A stretch of DNA of 64,000 nucleotides, taken from positions 1 to 64,000 of the forward strand of contig JAXGGA010006550.1 of the NCBI GenBank assembly GCA_038373865.1, written 5' to 3'. Shown in pieces: positions 11,486-23,362 of the stretch (the stretch's first letter is position 1; each line of letters begins with the position of its first letter). Origin of the DNA: Uloborus plumipes. Taxonomy: Eukaryota; Arthropoda; Arachnida; Araneae; Uloboridae. The notes under the pieces are model-generated. The model was not told where the DNA came from. It worked only from the letters and a program-made list of their open reading frames with translations, and made no database searches. A program made the position numbers and the translations under genes.

Positions 11486-12745
11486 ATGGCATCCAATATC
11501 AACATACTACAATTGCCTGACTTAGTATTATACAAAATTTGTTCTGCTATCGATTGTCCGTTTGACTTGTTACATTTTGGAAATACTTGTACAAGGCTCC
11601 GAAAAATATCAATGTCCCGAAGTATTTGGTGGACACTTGCTTTTGAATGGTGTAAAGGTTTCTGGGTCTTTATAAAAGAATATCCTACTGATGAAAACCC
11701 AAGAGATTGGTTACTTAACCTTCTGAAGCAATGTTCTACATTTTCATCCAGTACAGAACTGAGATGCATATTTTCCAACGGTGAACTCTGGCAAAGAGTT
11801 GAATCTAAAAAGTTTCGTTGCCTCCTTGGCATGCTAAGATGGGCATACATCAAAGAAAAAGAGGATCATCCTGCAATCCTTTACGAACAGTGGCTATATG
11901 ACATTGGTCTTTATTGTCGGTTAGGTCCTCCAATGGACTTCTCTGCTGACAACTTGGAGTTTTCTGAAAATTCGATAATGGAGCTTTGTAAACTCGGTCA
12001 AGCTGCAGAACGTGATCTTAGAAGAAGAAAACAGCCAAACAAGGACCCTAAGTATTATATAAAGCGCATTGCTAATTCTGATGAACAGTGGAAAGAAGAT
12101 CTTTTTCCTTCTGGCTCTCATGGAACTATTTGTCCCCTTCTCCTTTGCCCATTTCAAAATTCAGATTCAGGTGAAGTTTCAGGCGCGCAAGGACTTGCAG
12201 TCTGCCTCAGCATAGTACTGGAGAAGCATTTGTATAACCAGTATAAATCACGCTTAAACCCATTATATCAGTTCTGCGATGTCGTCAAACTTCTCTCTAC
12301 GGTGTTTATTTCCGAGCTTAATCGTGCTCACAATCAGCTTAATACTAGAGCAGATTCTTTACTATCTTTGAAAGACACCATAATGATGTTAGTCAACGAA
12401 AAATCATTCGAAGCAGAAGGTCTTGACATTGTCATTAGTGTCCTTGAGTTCACATTTAGTGTCATGGACCTTCTCCAAGATGTTCATGATTTAATAATTG
12501 AGCATGGCAGCATTGATTGCATTGTAGATAGAGTTCGAAAGCGTTTGAGGATAGCTATGTTAGATGAAGTCACTAAGGTGTTATTTCCTGTGGGGTGTAA
12601 TCATCATTCAGTTACAAGAGTCAATTTAACTGATAGTGATTTAATTGGTGGTGATAACTCAAAGCAAGAAATGTCTGCTGCTGCTTTTATTTCAAAATAT
12701 GGTGCTCTGGTTACTTGGCATTTAGTTGGTCGGATGAGATTTTAA
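11486..12745 (+). CDS. F-box domain protein, single exon
   Basis: This uninterrupted 419-codon frame starts at a good ATG context (AGTCATGG). Residues 8-50 fit an F-box: LPDLVLYKIC, then a conserved hydrophobic run, TCTRLRKIS, and the invariant-type Trp in SRSIWW. Such proteins act as substrate receptors of SCF (Skp1-Cullin-F-box) ubiquitin ligases. The rest is largely helical, with Leu- and charge-rich segments at about 120-215 and 240-380. I see no WD40, LRR, kelch or transglutaminase-like module, so the substrate class is unknown. It is not obviously FBXO21. It ends in VGRMRF and is followed by a polyadenylation signal 140 bases on. With no introns and no decay, it could be an intact retrogene or a naturally intronless gene. 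It probably shares its promoter region with the zinc-finger gene. Confidence 0.85.
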   Translation: MASNINILQLPDLVLYKICSAIDCPFDLLHFGNTCTRLRKISMSRSIWWTLAFEWCKGFWVFIKEYPTDENPRDWLLNLLKQCSTFSSSTELRCIFSNGELWQRVESKKFRCLLGMLRWAYIKEKEDHPAILYEQWLYDIGLYCRLGPPMDFSADNLEFSENSIMELCKLGQAAERDLRRRKQPNKDPKYYIKRIANSDEQWKEDLFPSGSHGTICPLLLCPFQNSDSGEVSGAQGLAVCLSIVLEKHLYNQYKSRLNPLYQFCDVVKLLSTVFISELNRAHNQLNTRADSLLSLKDTIMMLVNEKSFEAEGLDIVISVLEFTFSVMDLLQDVHDLIIEHGSIDCIVDRVRKRLRIAMLDEVTKVLFPVGCNHHSVTRVNLTDSDLIGGDNSKQEMSAAAFISKYGALVTWHLVGRMRF

Positions 12746-12883
12746 ATCCGAAAAACTTGCAAAACATGATTTCAAAAACACAAGTTATACCAGTTTTTTA
12801 GTATTTTTGAATTTAAAATGCTAAGCATTTAAAAAAAAAAATGATGTTCATTTTAGTTTTTCTTCACAGGAATATTTCAATCA

Positions 12884-12889
12884 AATAAA
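12884..12889 (+). terminator. Candidate polyadenylation signal of the F-box gene
   Basis: AATAAA lies about 140 bases after the TAA stop, the first such hexamer downstream. It suits a short 3' UTR. Confidence 0.6.
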
Positions 12890-13396
12890 TATTGCCAAAT
12901 ACATGCGAACCAGTAATGTAGTTGGCTGGAGAAAATATTTAGAAATACGCACCTTTTCATATGAATAGATTTCATGATTGAAGGGAGTTTTTTTGGCCAA
13001 AAAAAGGTCAATTTAGAAGTTTAAATTACTTATGCCAGTTTTAATTTACAAAACAGGCATATTTTTAAAAGGTGGTTTTTTTGCCAATTTATGTTAAATT
13101 TGTATAATTTTTTCAACAATGACTTTTTGAGGTCTCAGAGTGCAAATCCAGAGATTTGGTCATGACCTCCATTCTCTCCCCCTCCCCCCCCCCCTCGGCC
13201 CTCTGCCCTCCAGCAACTGAATGTTGGATAAACTGCATTTTCTAACCCGGTATTTTGAAGATATCACCACAGAAGCTCCTGTTTGCTTCCAAAAGTTTTG
13301 CTTTGCCCTCTCCCCTTCCATAAATATCCCCCTACAAAATCAGAAGCTAGCACTTGGTGCCCCCCCCCCTCCCCCTTCGTAGTACTAATTCCAAAC
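12890..13396. other. Non-genic stretch with C-rich repeat fragments
   Basis: Two stretches with runs of C (about 13180-13200 and 13360-13376) resemble the C-rich edges of the repeat fragments found from 26 to 38 kb. No gene is visible. Confidence 0.5.
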
Positions 13397-13572
13397 CAGT
13401 AGTGAATTTACAAGTTTGGGAGCCCATCACAATGCATTTCTAGAGGCTCCTTTGTATATCATAGAATTATGTAAGACATTTATCATGTGCATTTTTGAAT
13501 CTCTTTCAGGGTCTTTGATGATGGTGGGCCCCTTGCAATTGTAACAGTTGAAATATTGTAAATCCACTACTG
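13397..13572. mobile_element. Short hAT-like MITE
   Basis: The 176-base element has ends CAGTAGTGAATTTACAA and, inverted, CAGTAGTGGATTTACAA. CAGTRGTGGATTTAC ends recur in this window at about 40356. The flanks match only weakly as an 8-bp target duplication. There is no coding sequence. Confidence 0.6.
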
Positions 13573-14255
13573 AAATAAACACATTATATCAAAAGTAAGC
13601 TACTAAATTATTAGTGCTGAATACACAGCCTTATGCACAGTTAATTCCTGACTAGTGTACATTGGCATAATGATCAAGACTGTATAAACAGTTTTGAGCT
13701 TAAAGGTTTTCTGTTGTGGATTAAGTTAAAATGAAAATGTAACATTTGATCAAATTTAAGCAGAATTGTTTAAAATTATCTATTTAATTATGCCATTTCA
13801 AACTTATGATTAACAGATTGGTTGACAAACAATACTGCTTGTCAACTAATCTATTGCATGACACTGTATTTAAATTGATGGCTTGGCAAAAATTATTCTT
13901 TGATTTTAGTGGAGAAATTAAGTGCAATTATGTGTAAATTATGAATGTTGTATGTTTTTAGTCATACAGTCAAATTTATGTGAGAAAAAATATATTTGTT
14001 TTTACTGCATTAGCATCATTTTTAAGGTATAAAGAGATATTCTATTTTGCGGAAATATATTTCACAATAAAATATAAAAGTGGCGACCAGCAATGGGTGC
14101 TGTTCTCAGTTAGACTGATCCTATTCAATTTGTCATTCCCCATTGAAAAAATTTATTATTTTTGAAAAAATTTATTATTTTTTGTTATTGTGAGTTAAAT
14201 TTTACTGCTTAATTAATGTGATAATTTTCAGTGTGTCCCATAGCAAATATAGGTA
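13573..14255. other. AT-rich non-genic stretch
   Basis: Nothing recognisable. The short frame at 13980-14165 has no motif. Confidence 0.5.
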
Positions 14256-14818
14256 CAGTATAACTTCGATTTAACGATACCCGATTTAACGATTTCCGCA
14301 ATTTAACGATACATTTCATTGGTCCCGACTCATAGGCCTTGAATTTAATGTTAAAACTTCCTCAATTTAACGATAGCTTTCCTCGATTTAACGATGATAT
14401 CGGGCAGGGCCAAATTATCTCTCGTCAAATATTTTTCTAACTATTTTACTTGCAACAGCATGAGCTCATGTTCCAATAGTAAAAAGATTCATCCTTCAGT
14501 AACGTCCAAACTTCTATCATTCCAAACAAAATTTTTTTACACCTTGAGAGGAGAGTGATCAGTCGAAAAAAATGAGGACGAAAAAGTGAAATTTTCTCAA
14601 CACGAGAAAACAAAGATCTATGAAATAACTTTGGAAATAATATAAATGCGCAGTTCTCTTAAAGAAGCAAAATAACGTATACTTGTTTAAGCGTTCACTT
14701 ACTTATCAATAGTTTAATCCGTTTAACTTATAAGTATGCTTTCTCGATTTAACGATATCCTCGACTTAACGATAATTTTTTACAGTCCATAGGCAATCGT
14801 TAAATCGAGGTTATACTG
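14256..14818. mobile_element. Tigger/pogo-type MITE
   Basis: The 563-base element is flanked by TA on both sides. Its ends read CAGTATAACTTCGATTTAACG and, inverted, CAGTATAACCTCGATTTAACG. The sub-motif CGATTTAACGAT is repeated several times inside both ends, likely extra transposase binding sites. CAGT ends with a TA target duplication are typical of the pogo branch of Tc1/mariner. No transposase remains. Confidence 0.85.
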
Positions 14819-15171
14819 TATTATTTGTTCTGTCATTTGTTTGCTATACGTACCATGCTCTATGTCATTAATTATTGTTTTATTTATTCTTTCAAATGTT
14901 TCATGGTGTTAAAAATCATGAAAAAACATTAGTATTATTTTTTTGTTTCCAATGAGACATTTAATATTTATAAAAAAAAATATTTTTCTTGATAAAAAGT
15001 GCCTGTACAACTCTTGTCTATAGCACGCCAGTATAGCTATATTAATGGAGAGCCTTTTTGAATGTAATATTTTTTATTAATGCTCATTCAGGCGCGGATC
15101 TAGAGAAGGATCATGACCCCATTTTTTATTTTGATCACTATAACCCAAACCTAAAGTAAGGTTTATTATTA

Positions 15172-16053
15172 CATTCGAACCTCGATAACTCGAACCTTGA
15201 TAACTCGAATTTTTCGATGTCTCAAAGAATTTTTCTTTCCCTTCGTGCATCCTATATTGTCAATGCTAAAATTACCTTGTTAAGTCGAAATTTCCAGTTT
15301 TAAGCTCTCGATAACTCGAAATGTTTTATTTCCGATCGGATTCCATTTTCTCTTTCCTTGTCCCAAAATGTGTGTAACCGTGCATGTTTTGTTTCCATTT
15401 TATTTTATGGGTAACTAATTCAGATGTCACTTCCTTACCGATTAGTATTGCTTTAAGAAAGCTGGGTTTGTTGGAGAATGAAGAGCATTCAACCGTATGT
15501 GGCATAAATGATGGAATTGAAAGGACTAACTAAGGAGAGATAGGAGACGGATTTCTTAACTGATAAATCAAAATGGAATTTCAAGACTTTTTAAAAGTTA
15601 ATGAAGAAGCAGTGTGTGGTCAGGGGGGGGAGAACACAAAATTCTGTCTTAAATTCCTGCTGCGATCCAATTTCTCAAGAGAATGAAGAAGAAATCTGCA
15701 AAACTTATGAAAAAGCAAAGAAGCCTGATCCGCTACTTATGTGTTACGAAGATTTATTAAATCTCTTTCAGGTATGATAAAGATACTTTTAGAATACTTT
15801 CTCGTTTAGAAATTGTAGTTGAAAGTGAAAAGGACTTGAATTTAAAGCAAACCAGCATTGGTTCTGTTTTTTTTTTTTTTTTTTAAATGAAGAAATGAAA
15901 AAATAAGTGTTTAATTTATACTTTCAAAGATACATGCACTATTTTTTCGCATATACTCGCAGTACCCCATACCTTTGCCCACTAATCAAGGAATTTCGAT
16001 AACTCGAATTTTTTTACTGCTCCCTTCGAATTCGAGATATTGAGGTTTGACTG
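15172..16053 (+). mobile_element. Decayed Tigger/pogo element
   Basis: The 882-base element is flanked by TA (15170-15171 and 16054-16055). Its ends read CATTCGAACCTCGATAACTCG and, inverted, CAGTCAAACCTCAATATCTCG, and CGATAACTCGAA recurs inside the left end. It contains a transposase C-terminal remnant at 15655-15870. Most of the transposase gene has been lost. Confidence 0.85.
15655..15870 (+). pseudogene. Tigger transposase C-terminal remnant
   Basis: One frame reads DPISQENEEEICKTYEKAKK and onward to CYEDLLNLFQ; after a small frameshift the next frame ends LNLKQTSIGSVF. Tigger and pogo transposases often end in KKQTSITDFF-like tails that fit the PCNA-binding consensus QxxIxxFF, and this tail is a worn version (QTSIGSVF). 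The DDE core is absent, so it cannot make an active enzyme. Confidence 0.6.
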
Positions 16054-16803
16054 TATTTTTTTTTAATTTATTTATTTAATTTTGGCCAGTATTGGTTAAA
16101 GTATTTGAACAAAACACATTTAATAAAAAGTTTATTACAGAATAATCAAAAAGTCACTCAACCAAAGTTTTAAAAAATATGTAAAAAATCTTGTGTGTAG
16201 ACATATGTTCTATTTTTTGATAAATGGTAACCTGTTAAAAGTCATGATAAAATATTTGTTGCTGTTTATTATAGTTACCAGTGAAAACCATTCACTTGGC
16301 TCAAAATGGAAAATATTTTTTTCTCCGTAACAAAAATTTTTTATGATCGAACATTTTTTTCATAGTCTTGTTGCAAATAATGATTTACCACCACTTCATA
16401 AGTCAAAACCTGATTTCAAGAAACCGAAAGTGCTCGCAATCAATAAGGAAGTGGCAATCTTTGTAGAGAGACTTTGTTGATAGACAAGATACTCTATCTG
16501 GATTGTTCTCATATACTCTATAATGTACTGTATACAAAATAAACCTTGTATGCCATCTCTTGTAGATTCTCAAAGTTACTTTTCTGTTAAAGAACATTCA
16601 TGGAATCGGAAGAGTCAGAGGGAAATTAATACTCAATCCGATTCAAACTAGAAACAATCTAAGAACGAGCATTTTGCCTCTTTTGCATTTGTTATCCTAC
16701 TCTTACTTTCACAATGTCTGTGAAAAGTGCCTTAAAGTGCAGAAGGGATCATTGTTTTATGTATTCCTAATTTGTTGTTTCCAATACTCGTTTTATATTA
16801 AGT
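16054..16803. other. AT-rich non-genic stretch
   Basis: No gene or clear element is seen between the Tigger remnant and the next hAT-like element. Confidence 0.5.
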
Positions 16804-17276
16804 CAGTGGTGCTCAAACTACAACTGGCGGGCCATATGCAGCACGCGATGTTTACTCATGAGGCCAACTGTTATGAGCCAAAAACTAGGTCCTGGAACAT
16901 TCCCAAACAACCGATCATCTTCTTTCGGTGTTAAGAATGATTGTTGCCAATATGTCTAATAGCCAGGTATTGGATACTAAAAAACTGCTGGGCGCTTCAT
17001 TTTTCTTTCTGTTTCCATTTTATCTATACGAAAACTAAAGGCCCTGCTCCACATCAGCGTAAAACGCGACCGAAACTGAAGGCAGAAACCGAAAATCCAA
17101 GTACTTTTCATAGGAACACTATTTGCTCCATTTTACGCTTCTGCTTTATTTTTCTGCTTTACTTCAATGTGGAGCAGTGCCTTAACTGTGTTAAATTTTA
17201 TATGTGTTCTGGCCTATGGGATTGATTTTATTAACAAATGCTGCCCTTGGACAAAAAAAGAGCTTGGGCATCACTG
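16804..17276. mobile_element. hAT-like non-autonomous element with a nested MITE
   Basis: The ends read CAGTGGTGCTCAAAC and, inverted, CAGTGATGCCCAAGC, close to the CAGTGGTTCCCAAAC ends of Charlie-type hAT elements. The flanks TATTAAGT and TTCTAAGT match at 6 of 8 bases, as expected for an old 8-bp target duplication. A second MITE sits inside (17039-17182). No transposase sequence remains. Confidence 0.75.
17039..17182. mobile_element. PIF/Harbinger-like MITE nested in the hAT-like element
   Basis: The 144-base element has ends AGGCCCTGCTCCACATCAG and, inverted, AGGCACTGCTCCACATTGA, with TAA on both sides. TWA is the PIF/Harbinger target. A larger copy of the same family occupies 41461-42217, where it has itself been invaded. 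Confidence 0.75.
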
Positions 17277-18525
17277 TTCTAAGTTTATACGTGATTGAGT
17301 TTCTTATTTTACTTGCGTTGATTTATTCTGTGAATTCCATATTTATTTTATTCTATCCTGGTGATTTTTCTTTGTTTTGTTTTGATATATTATTTATTTC
17401 AAGTGTTCTGTTCTTTCCTTTTGTACTGTGTTTATTGTGAAAATTATATATTTAAAAGTTGATTCATAAAAATTATAACGTGTAAATTTTATATATTTCT
17501 TTTAAAAATCATTTAAAATGAATCAGATTTTATGTGTTACATATGAGCCATTTCGAGCAAAAATGTTGTAAGGGTCTGTCCACCAACAATGTCACGCTTT
17601 GAGGAGGGGGGAGGGGACTTCCTTTAACTGTCCCAATTAATGACAATAAACAGGGAGGGGGTAACAAGAATTGCGAGATCTTGGTTTTTTTCTTAGAATA
17701 TGTTTGTAAAAATTTGCGTGACATCTGACATGGTCAAAAATGTTGAAAAAAGTGTGACATCATTTCAAGACATCCCCTAAAGTCTAATTTTCACCATGCC
17801 GATAGGCTAGTCGTAAAACAGCATACCAACTATGTTTGCGCTTAGTTGTCAGTTAAACTATTCAACTACTCAAAATCGTGTTTTATTGATGATAACAGCT
17901 TTTGCTCTCAACGGCTCATACATTTTTTTAAAGAGAATTGGTATAATTATAGTATTGCTGTGAGCAAAGCAACGGTAAGTTGAGCAAGTGTTTGTTGCTT
18001 GTAGTGCAATAATCTAAAGTGTTTCTTCACAAAATTTGCAATACATAGAAGTCTATGTCTGTGCTGAATCTCAATTTTTAACTGTTGCTATATGTTCTTT
18101 AAGATTAAGAAATGTGGTTAAATTATTTTGAAAGTAGGATAGTTTATAAAATAAATAGTTTTTATATAAAATTTTGAAATCGTTATCTCAAAACGGAGAT
18201 AAATGCTCATTAATTATGTTCACAATTGGAACAATTGTTATGGTGTTTGTTTAATTCATCAATAAAATTTATTTTATCATAATGATAGCTCTTTCATTTG
18301 CCGTAATTTATTGCGTTCAAATTTATTTTGAATTTGTGTTTATCTTTTCCATTTTATATGGTAAATATCAGCAAGAAATTTCTTTCGTGTGAATTTCAAT
18401 TCTCCTGATTGAGCCCCTCTCTACCAGATCCATTGTGCTCCTCAACATCCTCAGCTGGAACTCCGTGGAAGGATCAGAAACGTCGAATTGAGTGAACGCG
18501 TGGCACGACTTTTCTCTATCTCTTC
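17277..18525. other. Non-genic stretch with one possible small repeat
   Basis: Around 17565-17735 the phrase TGTCACGC recurs inverted as GCGTGACA with G-rich DNA between, suggesting a small degraded repeat. The remainder is AT-rich with no gene. Confidence 0.4.
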
Positions 18526-18533
18526 TCTACTAA

Positions 18534-20707
18534 CAGGGTTGCCACAGGATACTTAAATGCTACTTTTTGCTACTTTTTTGGACACAAGGCGACTTTAGCT
18601 ACTTTTTTATGCAAAAACAGGCCCAAAAGCTACTTTTTTTCACTGAATCTGCTTTTTTGGAGACTTTTTCTCCCTGACGTTAGTTTTCTTTTGAAACACC
18701 TGGAGATTTTCTTTCACCCATGGTTTTAAATAATTACTATTCCAAGAATAAAACCTTTCCTAAATATAGACATTATGGACTGCACCGATCCACTGCATCC
18801 AATCAACAAGTTGGGTGTGGCTTAAGTGATGCGAAAACGAAAGTCAATCTTGTATGGAACTGATTTGTATACTTCGTACATTATTGATATCTACGCTTTT
18901 TCAGAAGCTGAAACCTTATACAGTGCGATGCAAAAGAGTAGACAAAATGCAAATATATGAATAAAAAGAAAACTATTCAGTGAAATGCTTTCAAATTTCT
19001 GCTACAGGTAGACAATATTGTCCCAAATACGTGTCTGGAGTTTTTAAAAAAATAACCGAAACAAAAATCGGAAATTTCAAAAAACTTTTTTTTTGTGCTT
19101 TTTTTGCTGTTGCAAAAGTTTAGACAAAATTCAGATTTTATGCAAATATCTCTTGAAAGGTAATTGTTGGAGGAAAGGTGGGACTTTTTGTTTCGACTAT
19201 AAGGTGCAGAGATTGCTGAATGAATAATCAAACTTCCATATCTCTGTAGTTCTCGTGTAAAGAAGAAGAAATGTTTGTAAGCCGAAGTTTGGAAATGAAT
19301 CCACTTTGCTAATTTTTCGTCTTTTAAATTGGCCCTACTATGATAGTACATTATTTTTTACTTCGTGGAGAGCAAATTCAGACCTGTGATCAAAAAGCCC
19401 AAGAAAAATTATATTTCTTAAGGATGAAGGAATTGTAAAAACGGCTCAAACTGGCGATTCGCCCCTTAATCCTACAAAACTTCTACTTGGGTCAAAAACA
19501 GCATGTGACAGGTAAGTAGATGAACAACTAAATCGGGATGCCCCCCCCCCCCCAAAAAAAAAAAAAAGAAAAATTGTGCTTGCGCCTCTTCGGAAACAGT
19601 GTCCCAAATAAGCCAGATTTTAATGGTAAAAGGAGCACAGCTTATGTTCATCAAATCTTTTCTCCAGTCAAGCTAATAGTTATAATCCATCTAAGCTACC
19701 CAAATTTTAATAATTTTCGTCAGAGAAAGTAACATTCATTTTTAGTCACATTTAGTCTCATGGTAATAGTGAAGTTCAATATTCAGGGGTTTTCAATATC
19801 CAGGATAGCTCTATCGGAAGATAAATCTTGGATGTCGGGACGTGTATTGAATGACAGGCTTATTATAAGATGCTCTGAAGCGCTATTCTACAGTTTCACA
19901 ATTCCAAATTGATAAGGCACTTTTAATTTAGCTTATGGTGCATGCAAATCATACCAGTTCTACCTTGTAGACCAGAAGAAAGAGAAGGAAGAGCAATTGT
20001 GAGATTAGAAAAAGAAAATGAAGAAAAGTTGAAACAAAGAAAAATAGAAAAAGAAAAGCTGTCAAGTTTGAAGGGATCTGTTAAAAAGTTAGAAGAAAAA
20101 GTCAAACTAGTAAATAGAGAGAGAAAGGAAACTCAAAAATCAGCTGATGTACTTTTTGAACAGGCAAACCAGAGGCGAAAATCAGCTATTGAAGCAAAAG
20201 ACATTGAAAGTATTAGAATAGCGAGAAATAGGGAAAGAGAAATTAAATTAAATTGCTCAGGGAACAAAAGTAAAACTACTTTGATAGAATCATTTTTCTG
20301 TAAAAAACCAAAAAAAAAAAAAAAAAAATAGATTTTCGGAGTAATATTTCTGTATTTATATGAGTATATTATTATTTCTTTTGAATGGGGAAGGGGGACA
20401 GCAGTCTTGTAAAGTAAGTAACCTCAATTGTACTCTTTTGTTTTTTTTTCCTCATTTGTACCTTTTATCTTATGCATAAGTTCAAAATATGTTTATTTTT
20501 CTGAACTTGTTTTAAAGCATTACTCATGGTCATGATTCAGTTTAGCTTGTCACATGTTTCTATTCAGCTTCTTTGCACCTTTTTTTTTTTCATGGCTACT
20601 TTTTATGCAACTTTTTTTTATTTTGAAGGCAACTTTTTTGCTACTTTTTTAGCGTTTTTAGGCGACTTTTGCTACTTTTTTGTGACATTTTTCCTGTGGC
20701 AACCCTG
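18534..20707 (+). mobile_element. hAT-like element inserted near the 5' end of a Helitron
   Basis: The 2174-base element has perfect 16-base terminal inverted repeats (CAGGGTTGCCACAGGA). It is flanked by the direct repeat CTACTAA at 18527-18533 and 20708-20714; this is 7 perfect bases, or 8 with one mismatch. CAGGG ends fit the hAT consensus, with an 8-bp duplication expected. Short CTACTTTTTT-type repeats crowd both ends, inverted with respect to each other. Inside are a two-exon gene remnant (19390-20331) and a solo Tc1-like end (TA then CAGTGCGATGCAAAAG at 18921). Confidence 0.85.
19390..20331 (+). pseudogene. Two-exon element-borne gene: coiled-coil protein with PIP-box-like tail
   Basis: Exon one (19390-19511) stays open and ends PTKLLLGSKTACD, then a perfect donor CAG|GTAAGT. 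The acceptor TTTAATTTAG precedes exon two (19932-20331) in the phase needed to continue the frame. The intron is 420 bases. Exon two encodes about 100 residues of Glu/Lys-rich coiled coil (EKENEEKLKQRKIEKEK and onward), then KTTLIESFFCKKP and a lysine run coded by poly-A. IESFF resembles the QxxIxxFF PCNA-binding box, though Thr replaces Gln. A TGA at 19387-19389 blocks the frame upstream, so the gene looks 5'-truncated or frameshifted. It may be the C-terminal part of the element's transposase or a captured host sequence. I do not recognise the family. Confidence 0.5.
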
Positions 20708-21225
20708 CTACTAATAATAAAGCTGAAGGTTTGTCTTTCTTTCTGTCCTTCTGTCTGTCTCTCTGTCACGCGCGTAGCGCCGAAACCGTTCGGTCGATTT
20801 TCATGCCACTTGTTACACAATTAGTTTGTAGCATGTAGTTTTGCACCTCGAAGCGATTTTTCGAAAATTCCATTTCGTTCTTTTTCTATTCGAATTCTTA
20901 GCGGAAATTCGATAAAATAGGGAAGAAATATTTCACACACATTTTCAAGTCTTATGTCATTCGAAAGCTTGAAATTTTCTGCATAAAATGAAGTTTTTTC
21001 GAAGTTTCTACGATCATCAGGAGAGCTGTAACAATTGTTTTTAGAATCCCGGAATTCAAGGCTTACCTTCAGTAAAGCAAGCCAAACGATTCTAAAATGG
21101 TTTTGCTCGAGAATAAAATTTGTTTGAAAAGATAGATGAAATGAATTATTTTATCAACGGAAATCAACTTTTCATGTTGTTACCATGGTTACGTGTTCAT
21201 ACTTATTTTTGTTTCGTTATTTTTC

Positions 21226-21491
21226 CAGCGTTGCCAGACGTAGTATTTTTGATACTACGGTAGTATTTTTTCGGCCCAAATAAGGAGCGTAGTATTTTTC
21301 TGGCAACCCTGTTTCCAATATACTAATGACTTAATTAAAAGATTTGGCGGATTTTTTTTTTTTTTTTTCATTTTCATAGATTTCGCATTTCAGCAACATT
21401 GATTTTGGCAACGTTTGGAAACAGTAGTATTTTGTAATATTTTTTTAGAGGAGGCGTAGTATTTTTTTGTTTCAATTCTCTGGCAACCCTG
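21226..21491. mobile_element. Small hAT-like MITE nested in the Helitron
   Basis: The ends read CAGCGTTGCCAGA and, inverted, CAGGGTTGCCAGA. The flanks TATTTTTC and TCTTTTTC match at 7 of 8 bases. CGTAGTATTTTT recurs several times just inside the ends. An inner CTGGCAACCCTG at about 21300-21311 duplicates the right terminus. Confidence 0.7.
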
Positions 21492-23362
21492 TCTTTTTCC
21501 CGGTGAAAATGCTTTGGGACCTTACTTGGCGCGTTTTCGAAAAGTCACCAACTGGCGCGTTTTTGCGTGTCTCGCGGAATTGAAAACTCCTAGAGAAACT
21601 ACGCAAAATAGTCAGGGTTACCACGCTTGGCATGCCTATTGCCCATTTAGCGAGAAAAGGGTATGTAAAGCACAGCACAGATTAACCAAATATCGTATCA
21701 ATTGCGTTATTGCATCGTTCTTTTTAAAGTGTTTCATTTCGGAAAATGTATTGTTTTGTTTTTAAAACTAGGAAAGGAAACTTTCTTCTTCTTTTAAACT
21801 TTGGTAAGATTTCTGTTGGTTTCTGTGAGCAACAAAATTATTCTTATTTTCTCCTTTGGCTCATTTTTTGCATCTCCCCTTGGGGTTGCATTCGAATGTT
21901 CCAAGGGGGTGTTTTACCCCTTTTATGGAGTAAATCAGTGTTCATTTCAATGCAGACAAAAGTGATATGAATTGGCACGACCACTTGGCGATATATCGCC
22001 AAGTATTTGCCACCAATTTGGCGACATATCGCCATGTTGGCGAAAAAAATGTTTTCTTTTTTTATGTGGACTCAATTTGGCGCTATTGGCGATATTTTGC
22101 GAAAAATCCACTGAATGATGTTAAAATCGGCGATATTTAGGCGATTAATCATTGTAGAACATTTTTTTTGCATTGTTTCGTGGCAAACTAGGGATATAAA
22201 TGTTTGAACTGTTGTCTTGCTCACTCCTAGCACTATTTTAGCACTTAAGGCATCTACTAAGAAATTTATACATAAAAATAAGTAGCGTGGGGTCCACACC
22301 AGATTTTTATATCATACTTTGAAGGAATTATAGTTGAATTACAACTAAAATAGAGCATTTTTCTGCTATATCAATTATTTTACAAATGAACTTTTAATTT
22401 TATACCACGGGCAAAGCCGTGCGGGTACCGCTAGTACAATTGTACAATAATAAATTCGGACCGTAACGCCGAGTTTGACAATGAAATTTATTTCGTTCTA
22501 GTACAGGGGTTGGAAAAAATACATTTATTTTGTAGCGAAATACAACTACAACTACTTTGTGAAAAATGCAGTTAACTGCAACTACTTTTTCTTTAATATA
22601 GCGACTACAAACTACTTTTGAATTGTAGTCGCTACTTTTTGAGAAATAAATAAAAAAAAAAAAAGCATACACCGTTTGAGGATTGACCGAAAAAATTCAA
22701 AAAGTGGTTTACATTAATAAATGAACTCATTAGAATATGGAATGGATCTAGGAATTGTCTTTAAATTTATTTGTACCTTTCCTTTTTTTTTTTTTTTTTT
22801 TTGCTAAAATTTGTCTTTTTTAGACTTTTTTTTACAATTTTTACGAATATTCGCGACAAGAAAGGATTCAAAAGTTGAAAGACTGAAAGAATTCAACCTT
22901 CATTTTTTTTTTTTTTTAATTTCTTGCTAGGGAATATTAAGGGACTTGAAAATTATTTGCTGGAATATAAAAATTGTTATGCCAAATAAACCAATTTTTG
23001 ACAAATTTTGACCAATTTTTTACCAATTTTGACAAAATAGAATGTATTTTGTCAAAATGATGTGTCTAAGATCAGCTCGTATTTTTATATTTCTTATTTC
23101 TCACTGCGTCCACTGCTGTACTCGTGCAAGATTTGCATCAGTCAGAGTCAATTAAAACTTGTTTTTTTTTTTTCATTCGTTCACTTTTTTTTTCATTTAT
23201 TTATTTATTTATTTTTTAATTTAAATGTAGTTTCCAGAAATCGCTACAAACTACTATTTTTTTGTATCGAGCTACTTACTACTCTACTTTTTTTTAAAAC
23301 AAACTACTGAAAATGTAGTTACCAAGGAGGTTAAAGGGGAGGAGCTAAATCTCTGCTATCTA

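Larger units (their letters stand above)
18526..22434 (+). mobile_element. Non-autonomous Helitron interrupted by two hAT-like insertions
   Basis: The 5' end reads TCTACTAA (18526-18533) and resumes after the first insertion as CTACTAATAATAAAGCTGAA (from 20708). The 3' end has the hairpin CACGG-GCAAAG-CCGTG (22406-22421), then CGGGTACCGCTAG ending at 22434 with T next. Without the insertions the element is about 1.5 kb. Its 3' half (21871-22310) matches the repeat at 2904-3335. No Rep or helicase coding sequence remains. The exact 5' base is uncertain by about 2 bases. Confidence 0.75.
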
